Counted from the first letter of the stretch, positions 25,503 to 34,592 are shown. The stretch: 64,000 bases of DNA from Gracilimonas sp017641085 (GCF_046115515.1 NZ_CP175953.1), one strand, 5' to 3'. Translations and numbers: made by a program. Notes: generated from the sequence alone by a model not told the origin.

Positions 25503-27674
25503 ATGAAAAAAGGAAGAAAACTTAGTAAAGCAGCTCTAGTGAGCTTGGTGTACGCCGCCGTAATCTGCTCACTTTTTATTCTGCAATATGCGGGCTTTTT
25601 CAACCCTATTGAGGACTCCCTGCTCGATCAAAAATTCCGTTCTTTCGAGCGGGATGTTCCCAAAGACCGGGTTTCACTGGCTATGATTGACCAAAAAAGC
25701 CTGGATACCTTCGCTAAAGAACATGGCATCTACTGGCCCTGGCCCCGTGAAGTGTATGGAACCGTCCACAATTATCTGATGGCCAAACAAGCACGGCTGG
25801 TTGTTTATGATGTGCTTTTCGATCAACCCGACTTTGACCGAAACGGCCTTTCCGGTGCGCGGAGTGACCTGTACCTGGAGCAAATGTTTGGCACTTATCA
25901 AAACTCTGTCCTGTCTGCACAAACCATTGAAAGTGAAGATGGATATAACCGATCAGACTTGTCCCGCTTTACCTACCCGCTTGCTTTGGAAGACAGTTCG
26001 GAGCTCTATTCCGTACATAATGTTCCGATCCCGCGGTTTCTGAATACCGCCCATAAAATTGGATCTGTTGCCATCCCAACTGAAAATGAGTCCATCATTC
26101 GCAGGGTGCCTATGTTTTTTAATATTTCCGGGGACCGTGCTCTTCCCTCTCTGGGAGTGGCCGCTTATCTCGGGTATCAACGAGGACAGGTTTCGGTTGA
26201 AAGAACCGGCCGTTCGCTTTTACTTGACTCGCTAAAGGTTCCGCTTCAACCCGATGGTAAGTATCTGATTAACTGGTACAAGAAAGGAGGAAGTGAAGAC
26301 GGTACATTCCGAAACTATTCTTTTTACGGATTGTTTAAAGCCGGGCTCGAATTTCGGCAGACCGGCGACCCCAAAGCTGATTCTTTAATAGAGCTAAAAG
26401 ACAAAATTGTATTTGTCGGTGCCAATGCTGCCGGATTATCCGATATCAAGTCAACCCCCATGAGCCCGATTGAACCTTTTCCGGGTGTAGAAATTCATGC
26501 CGCTGTTACCAACAACCTTCTGGAAAGTGACTTCATAACCACGGTTTCTCCTTTTACCAAAAACATCCTCATTCTCATTTTCACAGCCGTCCTTCTGATC
26601 CTGATTTTCTGGACGCCTTCAAAAGTGAACATTTCTTTTTCTGCTGTATTGATGGGAGCAATCATTATTGCCGGGTTAATTCTCTTCAGTGTGTACCGGG
26701 TTTGGTTTCCTACAGCTGAAATATTCCTTTCCTCGTTGTTGATGATTATCGTAGGATACACAACCAAATATGTAAGTGAGGATGCCCAGAAGCGTGCCAT
26801 TCGCAGTGCCTTTGACCTTTACCTTCAAAAAGAACTTGTTGAACAAATAATTGAGCAGCCTGAACTGCTTAAATTAGGCGGGGAGAAAAAAGAACTTACT
26901 GTTTTATTCAGCGATTTAGCCGGATTCACTTCGATTTCTGAAGATACCCCTCCCGAAGAGCTGGTTACCTTCCTGAATGAGTATTTAAGTGAAATGACCG
27001 ATATCGTTTTTAGAAACAAAGGCACGCTGGATAAATATATTGGCGATGCCATCATGGCTTTTTGGGGAGCTCCGGTTCCGGAAGAAGATCACGCTTACTA
27101 CGCCTGTAAATGTGCCCTGGAGATGGAAGAAAAACTGGCCGAATTACAGGCAAAATGGACGGGTGAAGGGTTACCTGCTCCCCATGTGCGCTATGGTTTA
27201 AATTCCGGGCCTATGGTTGTGGGAAATATGGGCTCCAAAGACCGGTTCAGCTATACGGTTTTAGGTGATAATGTGAACCTTGGCGCCCGCCTCGAACCTG
27301 CCAACAAGGATTTTGGCACCCGGATTTTAATTTCACAATCAACCCGAGAACAGGTAAAAGACCGCCTTTTGACGCGTGAAGTCGCCCTAATGAAGGCAAA
27401 GGGTAAAACAAAACCCATCCGGATTTTTGAACTTATTTGCGAAAAAGGTACAGAAGAGTCCTCAAAATGGGAATCGTTTGTAGAGCTTTTCCATGGTGCG
27501 TTAAATCATTATTATAATCGTGAATGGGAAGCGGCAGAAGTTAAGTTCGAAAAAGCACTGGAGCTTAAAGACGGGGACATGCTCTGCCGAATTTATTCAA
27601 AAAATATCGAGGTATTTAAAAAGAATCCGCCCGGCGCCAACTGGGAGGGTAGCTATCAACAAACAAATAAATGA
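25503..27674 (+). CDS. CHASE2-domain class III adenylate/guanylate cyclase
   Basis: The 723-residue membrane protein has an N-terminal helix (residues 11-28), an extracytoplasmic CHASE2 sensor domain to about residue 340 (DRVSLAMIDQKSLD, PFPGVEIHAAVTNNLL), three membrane helices near residues 350-425, then a class III cyclase domain. Metal-binding aspartates are in LFSDLAGFTSISE (about 469) and KYIGDAIMAFWGAP (about 512); the transition-state Asn/Arg are in GDNVNLGARLE. All catalytic residues look intact, and the motif set fits an adenylate cyclase better than a guanylate cyclase. The end has a TPR-like helical pair. The ATGA overlap couples it to the M48 protease. Confidence 0.92.
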   Translation: MKKGRKLSKAALVSLVYAAVICSLFILQYAGFFNPIEDSLLDQKFRSFERDVPKDRVSLAMIDQKSLDTFAKEHGIYWPWPREVYGTVHNYLMAKQARLVVYDVLFDQPDFDRNGLSGARSDLYLEQMFGTYQNSVLSAQTIESEDGYNRSDLSRFTYPLALEDSSELYSVHNVPIPRFLNTAHKIGSVAIPTENESIIRRVPMFFNISGDRALPSLGVAAYLGYQRGQVSVERTGRSLLLDSLKVPLQPDGKYLINWYKKGGSEDGTFRNYSFYGLFKAGLEFRQTGDPKADSLIELKDKIVFVGANAAGLSDIKSTPMSPIEPFPGVEIHAAVTNNLLESDFITTVSPFTKNILILIFTAVLLILIFWTPSKVNISFSAVLMGAIIIAGLILFSVYRVWFPTAEIFLSSLLMIIVGYTTKYVSEDAQKRAIRSAFDLYLQKELVEQIIEQPELLKLGGEKKELTVLFSDLAGFTSISEDTPPEELVTFLNEYLSEMTDIVFRNKGTLDKYIGDAIMAFWGAPVPEEDHAYYACKCALEMEEKLAELQAKWTGEGLPAPHVRYGLNSGPMVVGNMGSKDRFSYTVLGDNVNLGARLEPANKDFGTRILISQSTREQVKDRLLTREVALMKAKGKTKPIRIFELICEKGTEESSKWESFVELFHGALNHYYNREWEAAEVKFEKALELKDGDMLCRIYSKNIEVFKKNPPGANWEGSYQQTNK

Positions 27675-28975
27675 TGAAAAAACTACTTTCTTCTTTTGGG
27701 GTGCTATTGTTTTGCACAGTTATGTTCGGCCAATCTGCTTTGGCCCAGGTAAAATACACGAACCAAACGGCAGATATGCGTAAAGGCCCTGCGGCCTATC
27801 ATGAGTTTTTACTGCGTCTCTACATCAACAATAAAGTTGAGCTGGATTCCACACAGGGATACTGGGATCGCATCTGGTTCAAAGAAACGTTGGGATGGGT
27901 GCCAAGCTACACGCTTTCTGACACTAAGATTAGTGAAGACAAACTTCAGTCCGATTCCCTCCAAAGCCGGATGAACCTGATGTTCTCCCAAATTGACGGT
28001 GACGATGCAGACGTAGAAGAGGAACTGGTGGCTTCACCAACTCAGGTGTCGGCTGCAGTAAAAGGCTTTGCTGAAAAATGGCGACGCGCTCGAAACATCG
28101 AATACACCGTTGATTTCGAGAAATTTCAGATCGAACCTGCTTCTCCTACTGAGTTTCAAAACTTTATTGGTGTGAGAGAACGGAAAATGAATCCCCAGCA
28201 AGAACGAAGACTCTTGTACCCGGATGCTATTTTTGTTCCTTATACCGACCCTGCCATCGACCAGGTGGGCTATGCGGTTGCCAGTGCGGTAGCTCAACGA
28301 GGGCTGGTGAGCAACTACCAGCTGCAACGGTATCTGGATCTTCTTTCCGGGCTGATTGTAGAGAACAGCCACAAGCCGGAACTGGACTTTAAAGTCTTTA
28401 TTCTTGATTCGGAAGCCGTTCAGGGATATTCACTGCCCGGTAACTACATTTTTGTTTCCAAAGGAGCCCTCAAACAAATGCGCTCTGAAGCGGAATTGGT
28501 TCACTTCCTGGCTCACGAAATCGCCCACCTTGTATTCAGTCATGGCATGGTTGAGTATAAAGAGCAGGAGCCACGGGTAAAACGCGAGAGCCTGCTGGAC
28601 GAGATGCGTCGCAAACTGGCTGAAGAAGGAGCTGAAGACCAAGCCACTGAGGAAGAGCGGGAAAATGAGCAGCGCATCACCGATTGGACCGATGGTTTTT
28701 ATGATGCTGCCAACAGCGAGCGGCTGGAGTCCTATGAGTTTGACGCCGACTACTGGGGTATCATTTATACCTACCTTTCCGGCTACAATCCCAATGAGGC
28801 GATTAAATACCTGGACCGAATTCAGATTTCAGAAACCGAAGCCATTACCGAATGGAGCGGTCTTTCCCTGGAACGAAGGATTGAAGCCATTAACGAGCAA
28901 ATTGATGATCTCAACCTCGGAAGCGGTAACACCAGCAGTGAATTGTTTCAGCGCCTGATGAATTCATTGGATTAA
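27671..28975 (+). CDS. Secreted M48 metalloprotease with SH3-like domain
   Basis: The 434-residue protein has a signal peptide (cleavage after ALAQ near residue 25). A bacterial SH3-like domain spans about residues 28-85 (YTNQTADMRKGPAAYHEFLL, LGWVPSYTL), then an M48 peptidase follows. The zinc motif HEIAH is near residue 282 (LAHEIAHLVFSHGM), and the third ligand Glu is in ESYEFDADYWG near 354. M48 enzymes of this form act in envelope quality control. Its start overlaps the cyclase stop by four bases, so the two are made together; a strong terminator follows at 29008. Confidence 0.9.
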   Translation: MMKKLLSSFGVLLFCTVMFGQSALAQVKYTNQTADMRKGPAAYHEFLLRLYINNKVELDSTQGYWDRIWFKETLGWVPSYTLSDTKISEDKLQSDSLQSRMNLMFSQIDGDDADVEEELVASPTQVSAAVKGFAEKWRRARNIEYTVDFEKFQIEPASPTEFQNFIGVRERKMNPQQERRLLYPDAIFVPYTDPAIDQVGYAVASAVAQRGLVSNYQLQRYLDLLSGLIVENSHKPELDFKVFILDSEAVQGYSLPGNYIFVSKGALKQMRSEAELVHFLAHEIAHLVFSHGMVEYKEQEPRVKRESLLDEMRRKLAEEGAEDQATEEERENEQRITDWTDGFYDAANSERLESYEFDADYWGIIYTYLSGYNPNEAIKYLDRIQISETEAITEWSGLSLERRIEAINEQIDDLNLGSGNTSSELFQRLMNSLD

Positions 28976-29007
28976 CGTAGAAACATATTTGTACCATCTT
29001 CTTTACG

Positions 29008-29066
29008 GGGTAGATAAAAAGTTTTATAACGTCATTGTTTCTTACTTTTTATTTACCCTTTTTTTT
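29008..29066 (+). terminator. Rho-independent terminator of cyclase-M48 operon
   Basis: GGGTAGATAAAAAGT at 29008-29022 pairs with ACTTTTTATTTACCC at 29044-29058 (14 of 15 positions). The loop is 21 bases and a T8 run follows. Confidence 0.8.
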
Positions 29067-29096
29067 GTGTGAAACTTAAACCTTAGTCCTGTAACC

Positions 29097-30611
29097 ATGC
29101 CACGCACTCTTCGATTAGCTGTTAGCATCAACAGCCTGTTTCTGTTCTCTGTTTTCTTCGTTTTTTCTGCTTCTTTACAGGCTCAATCTTCAAGCTGGAA
29201 TCAATCAACCTTAAAAGAAGACCGGGCTTTGTTTTCTGAACACTTCACCCCGGCTGAATTTGCAGAACGGCGAGACAAGGTTTACGAGGCCATCGGAGAA
29301 GAGAGCATCGCTATTTTACAGGGTGCCCCAAGCCCGGAAGGATATCTTGATTTCAGACAAAACAACGAGTTCTACTATTTATCCGGTATAGAATCGCCCG
29401 ATGCCTTCCTGATCCTGAATGGGCAAACCCGGGAGGCCACCGTTTATTTGTATAATCGTAAAGAGCGCCGGGAGTATGGGGAGGGCAAAATACTTTCTTT
29501 CGAAGACGCTGAATTAGTAACAGAACTTTCCGGTATTGAGAATGTGGGATCGTACTCAGATTTAATGACCGACCTGGAGTCACTGAATCAATCTGCGGAA
29601 ATTACCACTATATATACACCTCACAGTCCTTACGAGGAAGTGGCCATGACGCGCAGTATGGCCAACCGCCACATTGAGGATATGAAAGCCAATCCGCTTG
29701 ACACACGCTTACCCCGTCATCAAAACTTCATTCAGGAAATACAGGAAGCAGCACCGAATTTAGAAATTGAAGATTTAGATTCCGTTATCGACGAACTTCG
29801 GAAAATAAAGAGTGTGAAAGAGCTTGAACTTATACGCCGCTCCACCCGCTTGCAGGCAGAAGTTATTATCGAATCGATGAAATCGACCGAACCGGGAGTA
29901 AAGCCCTATGAACTGGAGGCTGTCTCAAAATACATTTACTGGAAGCATAATATTCAGGATGATGCCTACTACCCGCTTATCCATGTTGGTCCCGACGCGT
30001 ACATGAACCACTATCACAACAGCGAGCGAACGGCAAAAGCCGGAGATATGATATTGATGGATTACGGAGCATATGACCGGTACTACTCCAGCGACCTTGG
30101 TCGGATGTGGCCCGTTAATGGCACATTCAATCCTGTACAAAGGGAGTTGTACTCATTTTATCTGAAGTTTTACGAGGCTATTCTCTACCATATTAAACTC
30201 GGGCTTACACCACAGCAAGTGATGCAAAACGCCCTTAAAGAAATAGACGTCATTTTAGAAGAACACAAGTTTTCCAAACCGCTATATCGAAATGCTGCCG
30301 AGCAGTTTGTAGCCGGCTATCATGAAAGAGCCAAAGACCCGGACATGCGATTGGGGCACGGAGTGGGGATGTCCGTTCATGATGTTGGGGACTATGCCGT
30401 TCCCATTGAGCCCGGAATGGTATTTGTGATTGAACCTCAGTTTCGGGTACCAGAAGAACGAATTTACATCCGCCTGGAAGACATGATTATTGCTACTGAA
30501 GATGGAGTCGAGATTTACAGCGACTTTCTCCCGCGCGATATTGAAAGCATCGAAAAGCTTGTCCGGGAAGATGGGCTGCTTCAGAAAAACCCTATTTCAA
30601 TCGATAATTAA
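29097..30611 (+). CDS. Secreted Xaa-Pro aminopeptidase (M24B)
   Basis: The 504-residue protein has a signal peptide (about residues 1-30, ending SLQAQ) and the pita-bread M24 fold. The five metal ligands are visible: Asp in ILMDYGAYDRY (about 321), Asp in SSDLGRMWP (about 332), His in LGHGVGMSVHD (about 420), Glu in VIEPQF (about 446), and Glu in RLEDM (about 460). The N-terminal creatinase-like domain includes YYLSGIESPDAFLIL. It would remove N-terminal residues next to proline from peptides in the periplasm. Confidence 0.93.
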   Translation: MPRTLRLAVSINSLFLFSVFFVFSASLQAQSSSWNQSTLKEDRALFSEHFTPAEFAERRDKVYEAIGEESIAILQGAPSPEGYLDFRQNNEFYYLSGIESPDAFLILNGQTREATVYLYNRKERREYGEGKILSFEDAELVTELSGIENVGSYSDLMTDLESLNQSAEITTIYTPHSPYEEVAMTRSMANRHIEDMKANPLDTRLPRHQNFIQEIQEAAPNLEIEDLDSVIDELRKIKSVKELELIRRSTRLQAEVIIESMKSTEPGVKPYELEAVSKYIYWKHNIQDDAYYPLIHVGPDAYMNHYHNSERTAKAGDMILMDYGAYDRYYSSDLGRMWPVNGTFNPVQRELYSFYLKFYEAILYHIKLGLTPQQVMQNALKEIDVILEEHKFSKPLYRNAAEQFVAGYHERAKDPDMRLGHGVGMSVHDVGDYAVPIEPGMVFVIEPQFRVPEERIYIRLEDMIIATEDGVEIYSDFLPRDIESIEKLVREDGLLQKNPISIDN

Positions 30612-30633
30612 TCTAACGTTAAACTCTTTTTTC

Positions 30634-31032
30634 ATGCATATTGATCACATTGGCATTGCCGTAAAAGACATAAAGAAAGCCACGGAAACCTATTCGAAAA
30701 TCTTTAACGCCTCCCCCACCAAATCCGAGACCGTAGAAAGCGAAAAAGTAGAAACGGTCTTTTTCCAGACTGGCGAATCGAAAGTGGAACTGCTGGGCCC
30801 AACCAGTGATGATTCTGTTATAGCCAAATATGTGGATAAGAAAGGTGAGGGCATTCATCACGTAGCCTTCGAAGTAGATGACATCCATGCCGAACTGGAT
30901 CGTCTTCGCAAAGAAGGATTCACCATTCTGAATGAACACCCCAAAGACGGAGCTGATAACAAGCTGGTAGCCTTCGTTCACCCTAAAGATAATCACGGAG
31001 TTTTGGTGGAATTGTGCCAGAGTAAGAAATGA
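30634..31032 (+). CDS. mce: Methylmalonyl-CoA epimerase
   Basis: The 132-residue protein is a vicinal-oxygen-chelate fold epimerase. It starts HIDHIGIAVKDIKKA with metal His, then VFFQTGESKVELLGPTS, EGIHHVAFEVDDI, and the C-terminal HPKDNHGVLVELCQ with the Glu ligand. It interconverts (2R)- and (2S)-methylmalonyl-CoA for the B12-dependent mutase in propionate metabolism. The ATG at 30634 gives the family N-terminus exactly; upstream in-frame ATGs would lie inside the preceding gene. The tRNA-Pro gene follows. Confidence 0.95.
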   Translation: MHIDHIGIAVKDIKKATETYSKIFNASPTKSETVESEKVETVFFQTGESKVELLGPTSDDSVIAKYVDKKGEGIHHVAFEVDDIHAELDRLRKEGFTILNEHPKDGADNKLVAFVHPKDNHGVLVELCQSKK

Positions 31033-31064
31033 TTGAGTTTTGCCTGATTTGATGCGTATCTTTA
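31033..31064 (+). promoter_or_regulatory. Bacteroidota-type promoter for tRNA-Pro
   Basis: TTG at 31033-31035 and TATCTTTA at 31057-31064 resemble the -33 (TTG) and -7 (TAnnTTTG) boxes, 21 bases apart. Transcription would start near 31071, about six bases before the mature tRNA. The fit to the tRNA position is the main support. Confidence 0.45.
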
Positions 31065-31076
31065 GCGCTCATTGAT

Positions 31077-31150
31077 CGGGGCGTGGCTCAGCTAGGTAGA
31101 GCGCTCGGCTGGGGGTCGAGAGGTCGCAAGTTCAAATCTTGTCGCCCCGA
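31077..31150 (+). tRNA. tRNA-Pro (anticodon GGG)
   Basis: A complete cloverleaf folds here. The acceptor stem is CGGGGCG/CGCCCCG with discriminator A, the D stem is GCTC/GAGC, and the anticodon stem CTCGG/TCGAG holds the loop CTGGGGG, so the anticodon is GGG (31111-31113). The T arm is GCAAG TTCAAAT CTTGT with a variant stem. CCA is not encoded; the genome continues CAAG. It reads CCC and, with wobble, CCU. Confidence 0.97.
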
Positions 31151-31157
31151 CAAGTAT

Positions 31158-31204
31158 AAGCCTTCAAATGGCCTTTAGGGGTCATCTGAGGGCTTTTCTT
31201 TTTT
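31158..31204 (+). terminator. Terminator of tRNA-Pro
   Basis: AAGCCTTCAAATG (31158-31170) pairs with CATCTGAGGGCTT (31183-31195), with one mismatch and one G-T pair. The stem extends through GCC/GGT and is followed by TTTTCTTTTTT. Confidence 0.7.
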
Positions 31205-31328
31205 GCCCATTTCTGCTTTTCTCTCTCAAATTGGGGTAAATCTGATCATTTGTTATCCCATTGTTACGCAGAATATTCTCCTAATAAAAATATAAAACCT
31301 CCACACGGGCAATAGCTTGGCTTAACAA

Positions 31329-31357
31329 GCGTGGCTCAGGTGAGTAGAGCGCCCCGA
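31329..31357 (+). pseudogene. Deleted tRNA-Pro remnant
   Basis: GCGTGGCTCAG at 31329-31339 and GTAGAGCG at about 31344-31351 repeat the 5' half of the intact tRNA-Pro 250 bases upstream. This is followed directly by CCCCGA, which matches the tRNA's 3' acceptor end (GCCCCGA). The anticodon arm, variable loop and T arm are missing, so it looks like a duplicated tRNA with an internal deletion. It has its own terminator-like hairpin at 31370. A tRNA-derived attachment scar is another reading. Confidence 0.65.
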
Positions 31358-31369
31358 CGGTTAGAACAA

Positions 31370-31402
31370 GGGACGTTGGTTTAAACTGACGTCCCTTTTT
31401 TT
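31370..31402 (+). terminator. Rho-independent terminator after the tRNA remnant
   Basis: GGGACGT (31370-31376) and ACGTCCC (31389-31395) form a perfect 7-bp stem, followed by T7. It could also serve as an insulating structure for the convergent gene at 31431. Confidence 0.75.
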
Positions 31403-31430
31403 GTTTGCTCAAATATTTGAATATATAGGC

Positions 31431-32165
31431 TTACTCAACACTCAAACTATATACCCGGCCGCTTTCAAGGGTAGTTTGAGACAGGTTGATGGTTAGTGGC
31501 TTTTTCCCGGGCATGGAAATCCGAAGCTCCTGAACTTCGGGTAGTACATAGACCAGGTAATAGTTTTCCCCTTCCTGAACCTTTAACAATTTATCCGGGT
31601 CTGAAACAGAAATTTCCAGGTTTTCCCAGTCTGAATAAATCTTTAACCCTGCAGCCAAAATCCCTTCCGCATTTTTATTATCTCTCCGATTGGCTACCAG
31701 TTCATTTTTAAGATATTCCAGCTCCTTTACAATGCTCAACTCATCAGAAGTATTCTTCTTTAGCTGCTCTGTTACCTCAATTTCCCACACTTTACCGCTC
31801 TCTAATTCTATGCCCGCCTGGCTCAGTAAAATATCCAGCGGCTCGAGTCCTTCTTTAATGATGGTTACTTTATCTTCCTGTGGTGAAAGGAGAACCAAAA
31901 CTGAATTTTTGTAACCCATTATACTGAGCACTCCTAAAGTCGACTGTATGGTCAAGTCCATCTGGGAAGCTTTAACTAATAGCCCCGCCGCCAGCTTTCC
32001 GTTTACATCGTAGTTCACGTCCCGGTCAGCAATGATCTGGTCGGAAGAAATTACCGGTTCACCCCGAATTACCAACTCTTTCTTATTTGTGTTCTGTGCC
32101 AATATAGAGTGGCTTATACAGAACAGAACCCCGGCTATCATAATTTTTTTCTTCAGCAAATCCAT
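31431..32165 (-). CDS. Secreted protein with two PEGA-like repeats
   Basis: The 244-residue protein has a signal peptide (cleavage after SILAQ near residue 24). The rest is an internal duplication. Residues of about 60-135 (AAGLLVKASQMDLTIQS ... PLDILLSQAGIELESGKVWE) match about 165-244 (AAGLKIYSDWENLEISVSD ... PLTINLSQTTLESGRVYSLS). The strand pattern and the closing LESGxVxxxxV recall PEGA domains of bacterial envelope proteins. No enzyme motif is visible. It is convergent with the tRNA unit. Function unknown; binding or scaffold roles are the plain guess. Confidence 0.78.
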   Translation of the reverse strand: MDLLKKKIMIAGVLFCISHSILAQNTNKKELVIRGEPVISSDQIIADRDVNYDVNGKLAAGLLVKASQMDLTIQSTLGVLSIMGYKNSVLVLLSPQEDKVTIIKEGLEPLDILLSQAGIELESGKVWEIEVTEQLKKNTSDELSIVKELEYLKNELVANRRDNKNAEGILAAGLKIYSDWENLEISVSDPDKLLKVQEGENYYLVYVLPEVQELRISMPGKKPLTINLSQTTLESGRVYSLSVE

Positions 32166-32431
32166 GTACCCTTCCCGCTAATTATTTAGTCGTTATGATC
32201 ACAATCACGAGAAATAAATTTCTAAAATCAATACGTGTTTTCACCTATCTGAACAGGCATTGTATTCCTATGAATCGTTATAGTATATTGACTCTTCTTA
32301 TTTATATTGAAGTGCTTCTTTTTGGGGTTTGATGCAATTTGATCAAGGTGAGAAACGCTTTGGAGTACGCTTCAAAAGGGGTGAATCTCAAAGAGCTTAA
32401 CAGAGTAAATTATTATGTACGGGTATCGGGT

Positions 32432-33709
32432 ATGAAAACGACATCACAATCTATCAATATTGAACAGCTTAACCTGCTGATGGAATTGGTTGGAAAAATA
32501 AATTCTAACCTTGAGTTGGATAAGCTGCTCCGTGAGATTATGGATTCCGCCAAAATCATTATGGACACGGAGGCAAGCTCGCTTTTTCTGCTTTCCGAAG
32601 ATAAATCAAAACTCACTTTAACTATACCAACCGGACCTGCTACAGCAGAGTTATCCGGGAAAAGTATGCCCTCCAATCAAGGGTTAAGTGGCTGGGTGGT
32701 ACAGAATGTGGAACCGGTGTTGGTCAGGGATGTTCAAAAAGATCCCCGGTTTGCCGGAGAGCTCAGTGTGAGTTCTTCATTCACCACCAAAGACCTGATC
32801 TGCGTGCCCCTGATAAACCATAACGGAAAGGTGATTGGGGCCCTTCAGGCTATCAACAAAAAGAATCCCGAAGAGCTTTCCGAAGATTTAATTCCTGTTT
32901 TTCAGACCATGGCCAATCAGGCCGCTATTGCTATTGAGAATGCCAAACTGCAGCAAGAGCGCATCGAGAAAGAGCTGATGGATAAAGAGCTTGAAGTTGC
33001 GCGCACCATCCAATCCGGCTTTTGGCCCAAGGAGGTCCCCAATATTCCCCATTACCGTATTGCCGGATGCAGTAAACCTGCAAAAAGCGTTGGAGGCGAT
33101 TACTATGATTATATCCCCATCCCCGGGACCAAACGCTGGGGTTTTACCGTGGCTGATGTAACCGGCAAGGGTGTTCCCGCTTCCCTGTTAATGGCTACCA
33201 TGCGTGCCTCCCTTCGTTCTCATGTGGAGAACAACAAAAATGTTGGAGATTCCATCAACAGCGTAAATAAACTTATCTACGAAGATTCTCCCATCGACAA
33301 GTTTATCACCGCTGTTTATGGTGAACTTGATACCGAAACTCACACCTTCAATTACGTGAATGCCGGCCATAATAACCCCTATTTGCTGGATGTACACAAC
33401 CATAATCTTAGCCAACTCGAAGTGGGTGGTGTGATGCTGGGAATTATGGACCCTGTGGATTTTAAAGGAGATTCGATAAAACTGTATTCAGGCAATAAGC
33501 TAATTCTCTTTTCGGATGGAATCCCTGAGGCCCGTAATACGGAGGGAGAATTTTTCTCAGACGAAGGTTTTGAGCAATGGCTTCTGGAACATAAATCCCT
33601 CACTCCTTCTCAAATGATGATGAACCTGCTAAAAACAATCGATAATTTTAGTAAAGGTCAGCCCCAAAGTGACGATATAACACTCATCATCATTGAACGC
33701 GTACAGTAA
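32432..33709 (+). CDS. GAF-domain SpoIIE-type serine phosphatase
   Basis: The product has about 425 residues. A GAF sensor domain spans about residues 12-165 (LLREIMDSAKIIMDTEASSL, GLSGWVVQNVEPVLVRDV), then a linker helix, then a PP2C-like SpoIIE domain from about residue 200. Its metal aspartates are in KSVGGDYYDY, FTVADVTGKGVPASLLMA, LFSDGIPEAR and SDDITLIII. Such enzymes act on phosphorylated anti-sigma-factor antagonists. No kinase or antagonist gene is adjacent, so the partner is elsewhere. The ATG at 32432 is chosen because upstream codons (from a TTG at 32339) are not family-like. Confidence 0.88.
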   Translation: MKTTSQSINIEQLNLLMELVGKINSNLELDKLLREIMDSAKIIMDTEASSLFLLSEDKSKLTLTIPTGPATAELSGKSMPSNQGLSGWVVQNVEPVLVRDVQKDPRFAGELSVSSSFTTKDLICVPLINHNGKVIGALQAINKKNPEELSEDLIPVFQTMANQAAIAIENAKLQQERIEKELMDKELEVARTIQSGFWPKEVPNIPHYRIAGCSKPAKSVGGDYYDYIPIPGTKRWGFTVADVTGKGVPASLLMATMRASLRSHVENNKNVGDSINSVNKLIYEDSPIDKFITAVYGELDTETHTFNYVNAGHNNPYLLDVHNHNLSQLEVGGVMLGIMDPVDFKGDSIKLYSGNKLILFSDGIPEARNTEGEFFSDEGFEQWLLEHKSLTPSQMMMNLLKTIDNFSKGQPQSDDITLIIIERVQ

Positions 33710-33721
33710 GTAATAAGAAAC

Positions 33722-33785
33722 CGCTGAATCAGGAATGGTTCAGCGCATCTGCAAATGAAATAAAAACCTGAATGATCTTTTCAGG
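33722..33785. other. Two adjacent perfect hairpins after the phosphatase gene
   Basis: CGCTGAA/TTCAGCG (33722-33728/33739-33745) and CCTGAA/TTCAGG (33767-33772/33780-33785) are separate 7- and 6-bp stems. The second has a T5 on its minus-strand side only, so termination for the plus-strand gene is not clear. They may protect the 3' end. Confidence 0.45.
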
Positions 33786-33864
33786 CTAAAATAATTTGTA
33801 ACAAATCAGCTGTACGGAACTTTTACTATAGGCGAAAGTATATATCTACGAGGCAGGCAATATT

Positions 33865-34362
33865 ATGTATATCATTAATAATAAGAGACAAATAGAGCGT
33901 ATAAAAGACATGGTTACCGTGCGAAAGAATATGGATACCTATGAAGTCTTTTATCACGACCCCTCTACCGGAGAGCTTTGGAAGAGCTTTTTTCCTCGCG
34001 GATACCGAAAACACCAGGGCCCAAAATTGCTCCGCCCCGAACCGCTTCCTGAAAACCTGGAACTGCAACTGGAGATTTGCCTCAACAGTCCCGACGACTC
34101 AGATGCAATCGGGCTTGGAATTGAATGCTCCGTTAAGCCCAAAAAATGGGAAGAGATCATTGAGGTCCTGGACAAGAACCGGAAGAAGTATCTTCGAAGC
34201 AACCTCAATACCTTCATCAAACATCTTGGGATACTCCACCCAATGGACTCCCTTCAAGAGATAGAACTCCATCCGGACGACCTTGAACTGGATGAGGAAA
34301 AACTTACCGCTCTCAAAAAGAAAGCAAAAAAGATAAAACTGAAGAGATTCTTCAGAATTTAG
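33865..34362 (+). CDS. Hypothetical soluble protein
   Basis: The 165-residue protein is charged with no signal peptide or membrane helix. It begins with a short region (VRKNMDTYEVFYHDPSTGEL) that looks like a small beta domain, has a Pro-rich middle (KLLRPEPLPENLEL), and ends in a Lys-rich helix. I do not recognise the family. The codon use and an AGG-type site ten bases upstream of the ATG support coding. It follows the SpoIIE phosphatase by about 155 bases and might belong to it, but nothing proves it. Confidence 0.65.
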   Translation: MYIINNKRQIERIKDMVTVRKNMDTYEVFYHDPSTGELWKSFFPRGYRKHQGPKLLRPEPLPENLELQLEICLNSPDDSDAIGLGIECSVKPKKWEEIIEVLDKNRKKYLRSNLNTFIKHLGILHPMDSLQEIELHPDDLELDEEKLTALKKKAKKIKLKRFFRI

Positions 34363-34592
34363 TCCCGCCCCCTTCATATAAAAACCTCTGATACTGTCGG
34401 GAATCAACGATTCCTCAAGGCAGGCCTTCCTAACATTAGAGAGTTTTAATTTCTAACATTTGTAAATATCCCTCTCCAGGTGTGCTTCAGGGCAGTTTTG
34501 CTATAAGCATAGGGAAATTATTTCCGCTTTATTAAAATTAAGATTTTTTAATATTAGAGGAAATTAATATTATTTGGGTGAGATAAATAAAA

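Noticed and set aside
33722..33785. Terminator for the GAF-SpoIIE phosphatase
   Set aside because: The hairpins lack a plus-strand T-run; listed only as hairpins.
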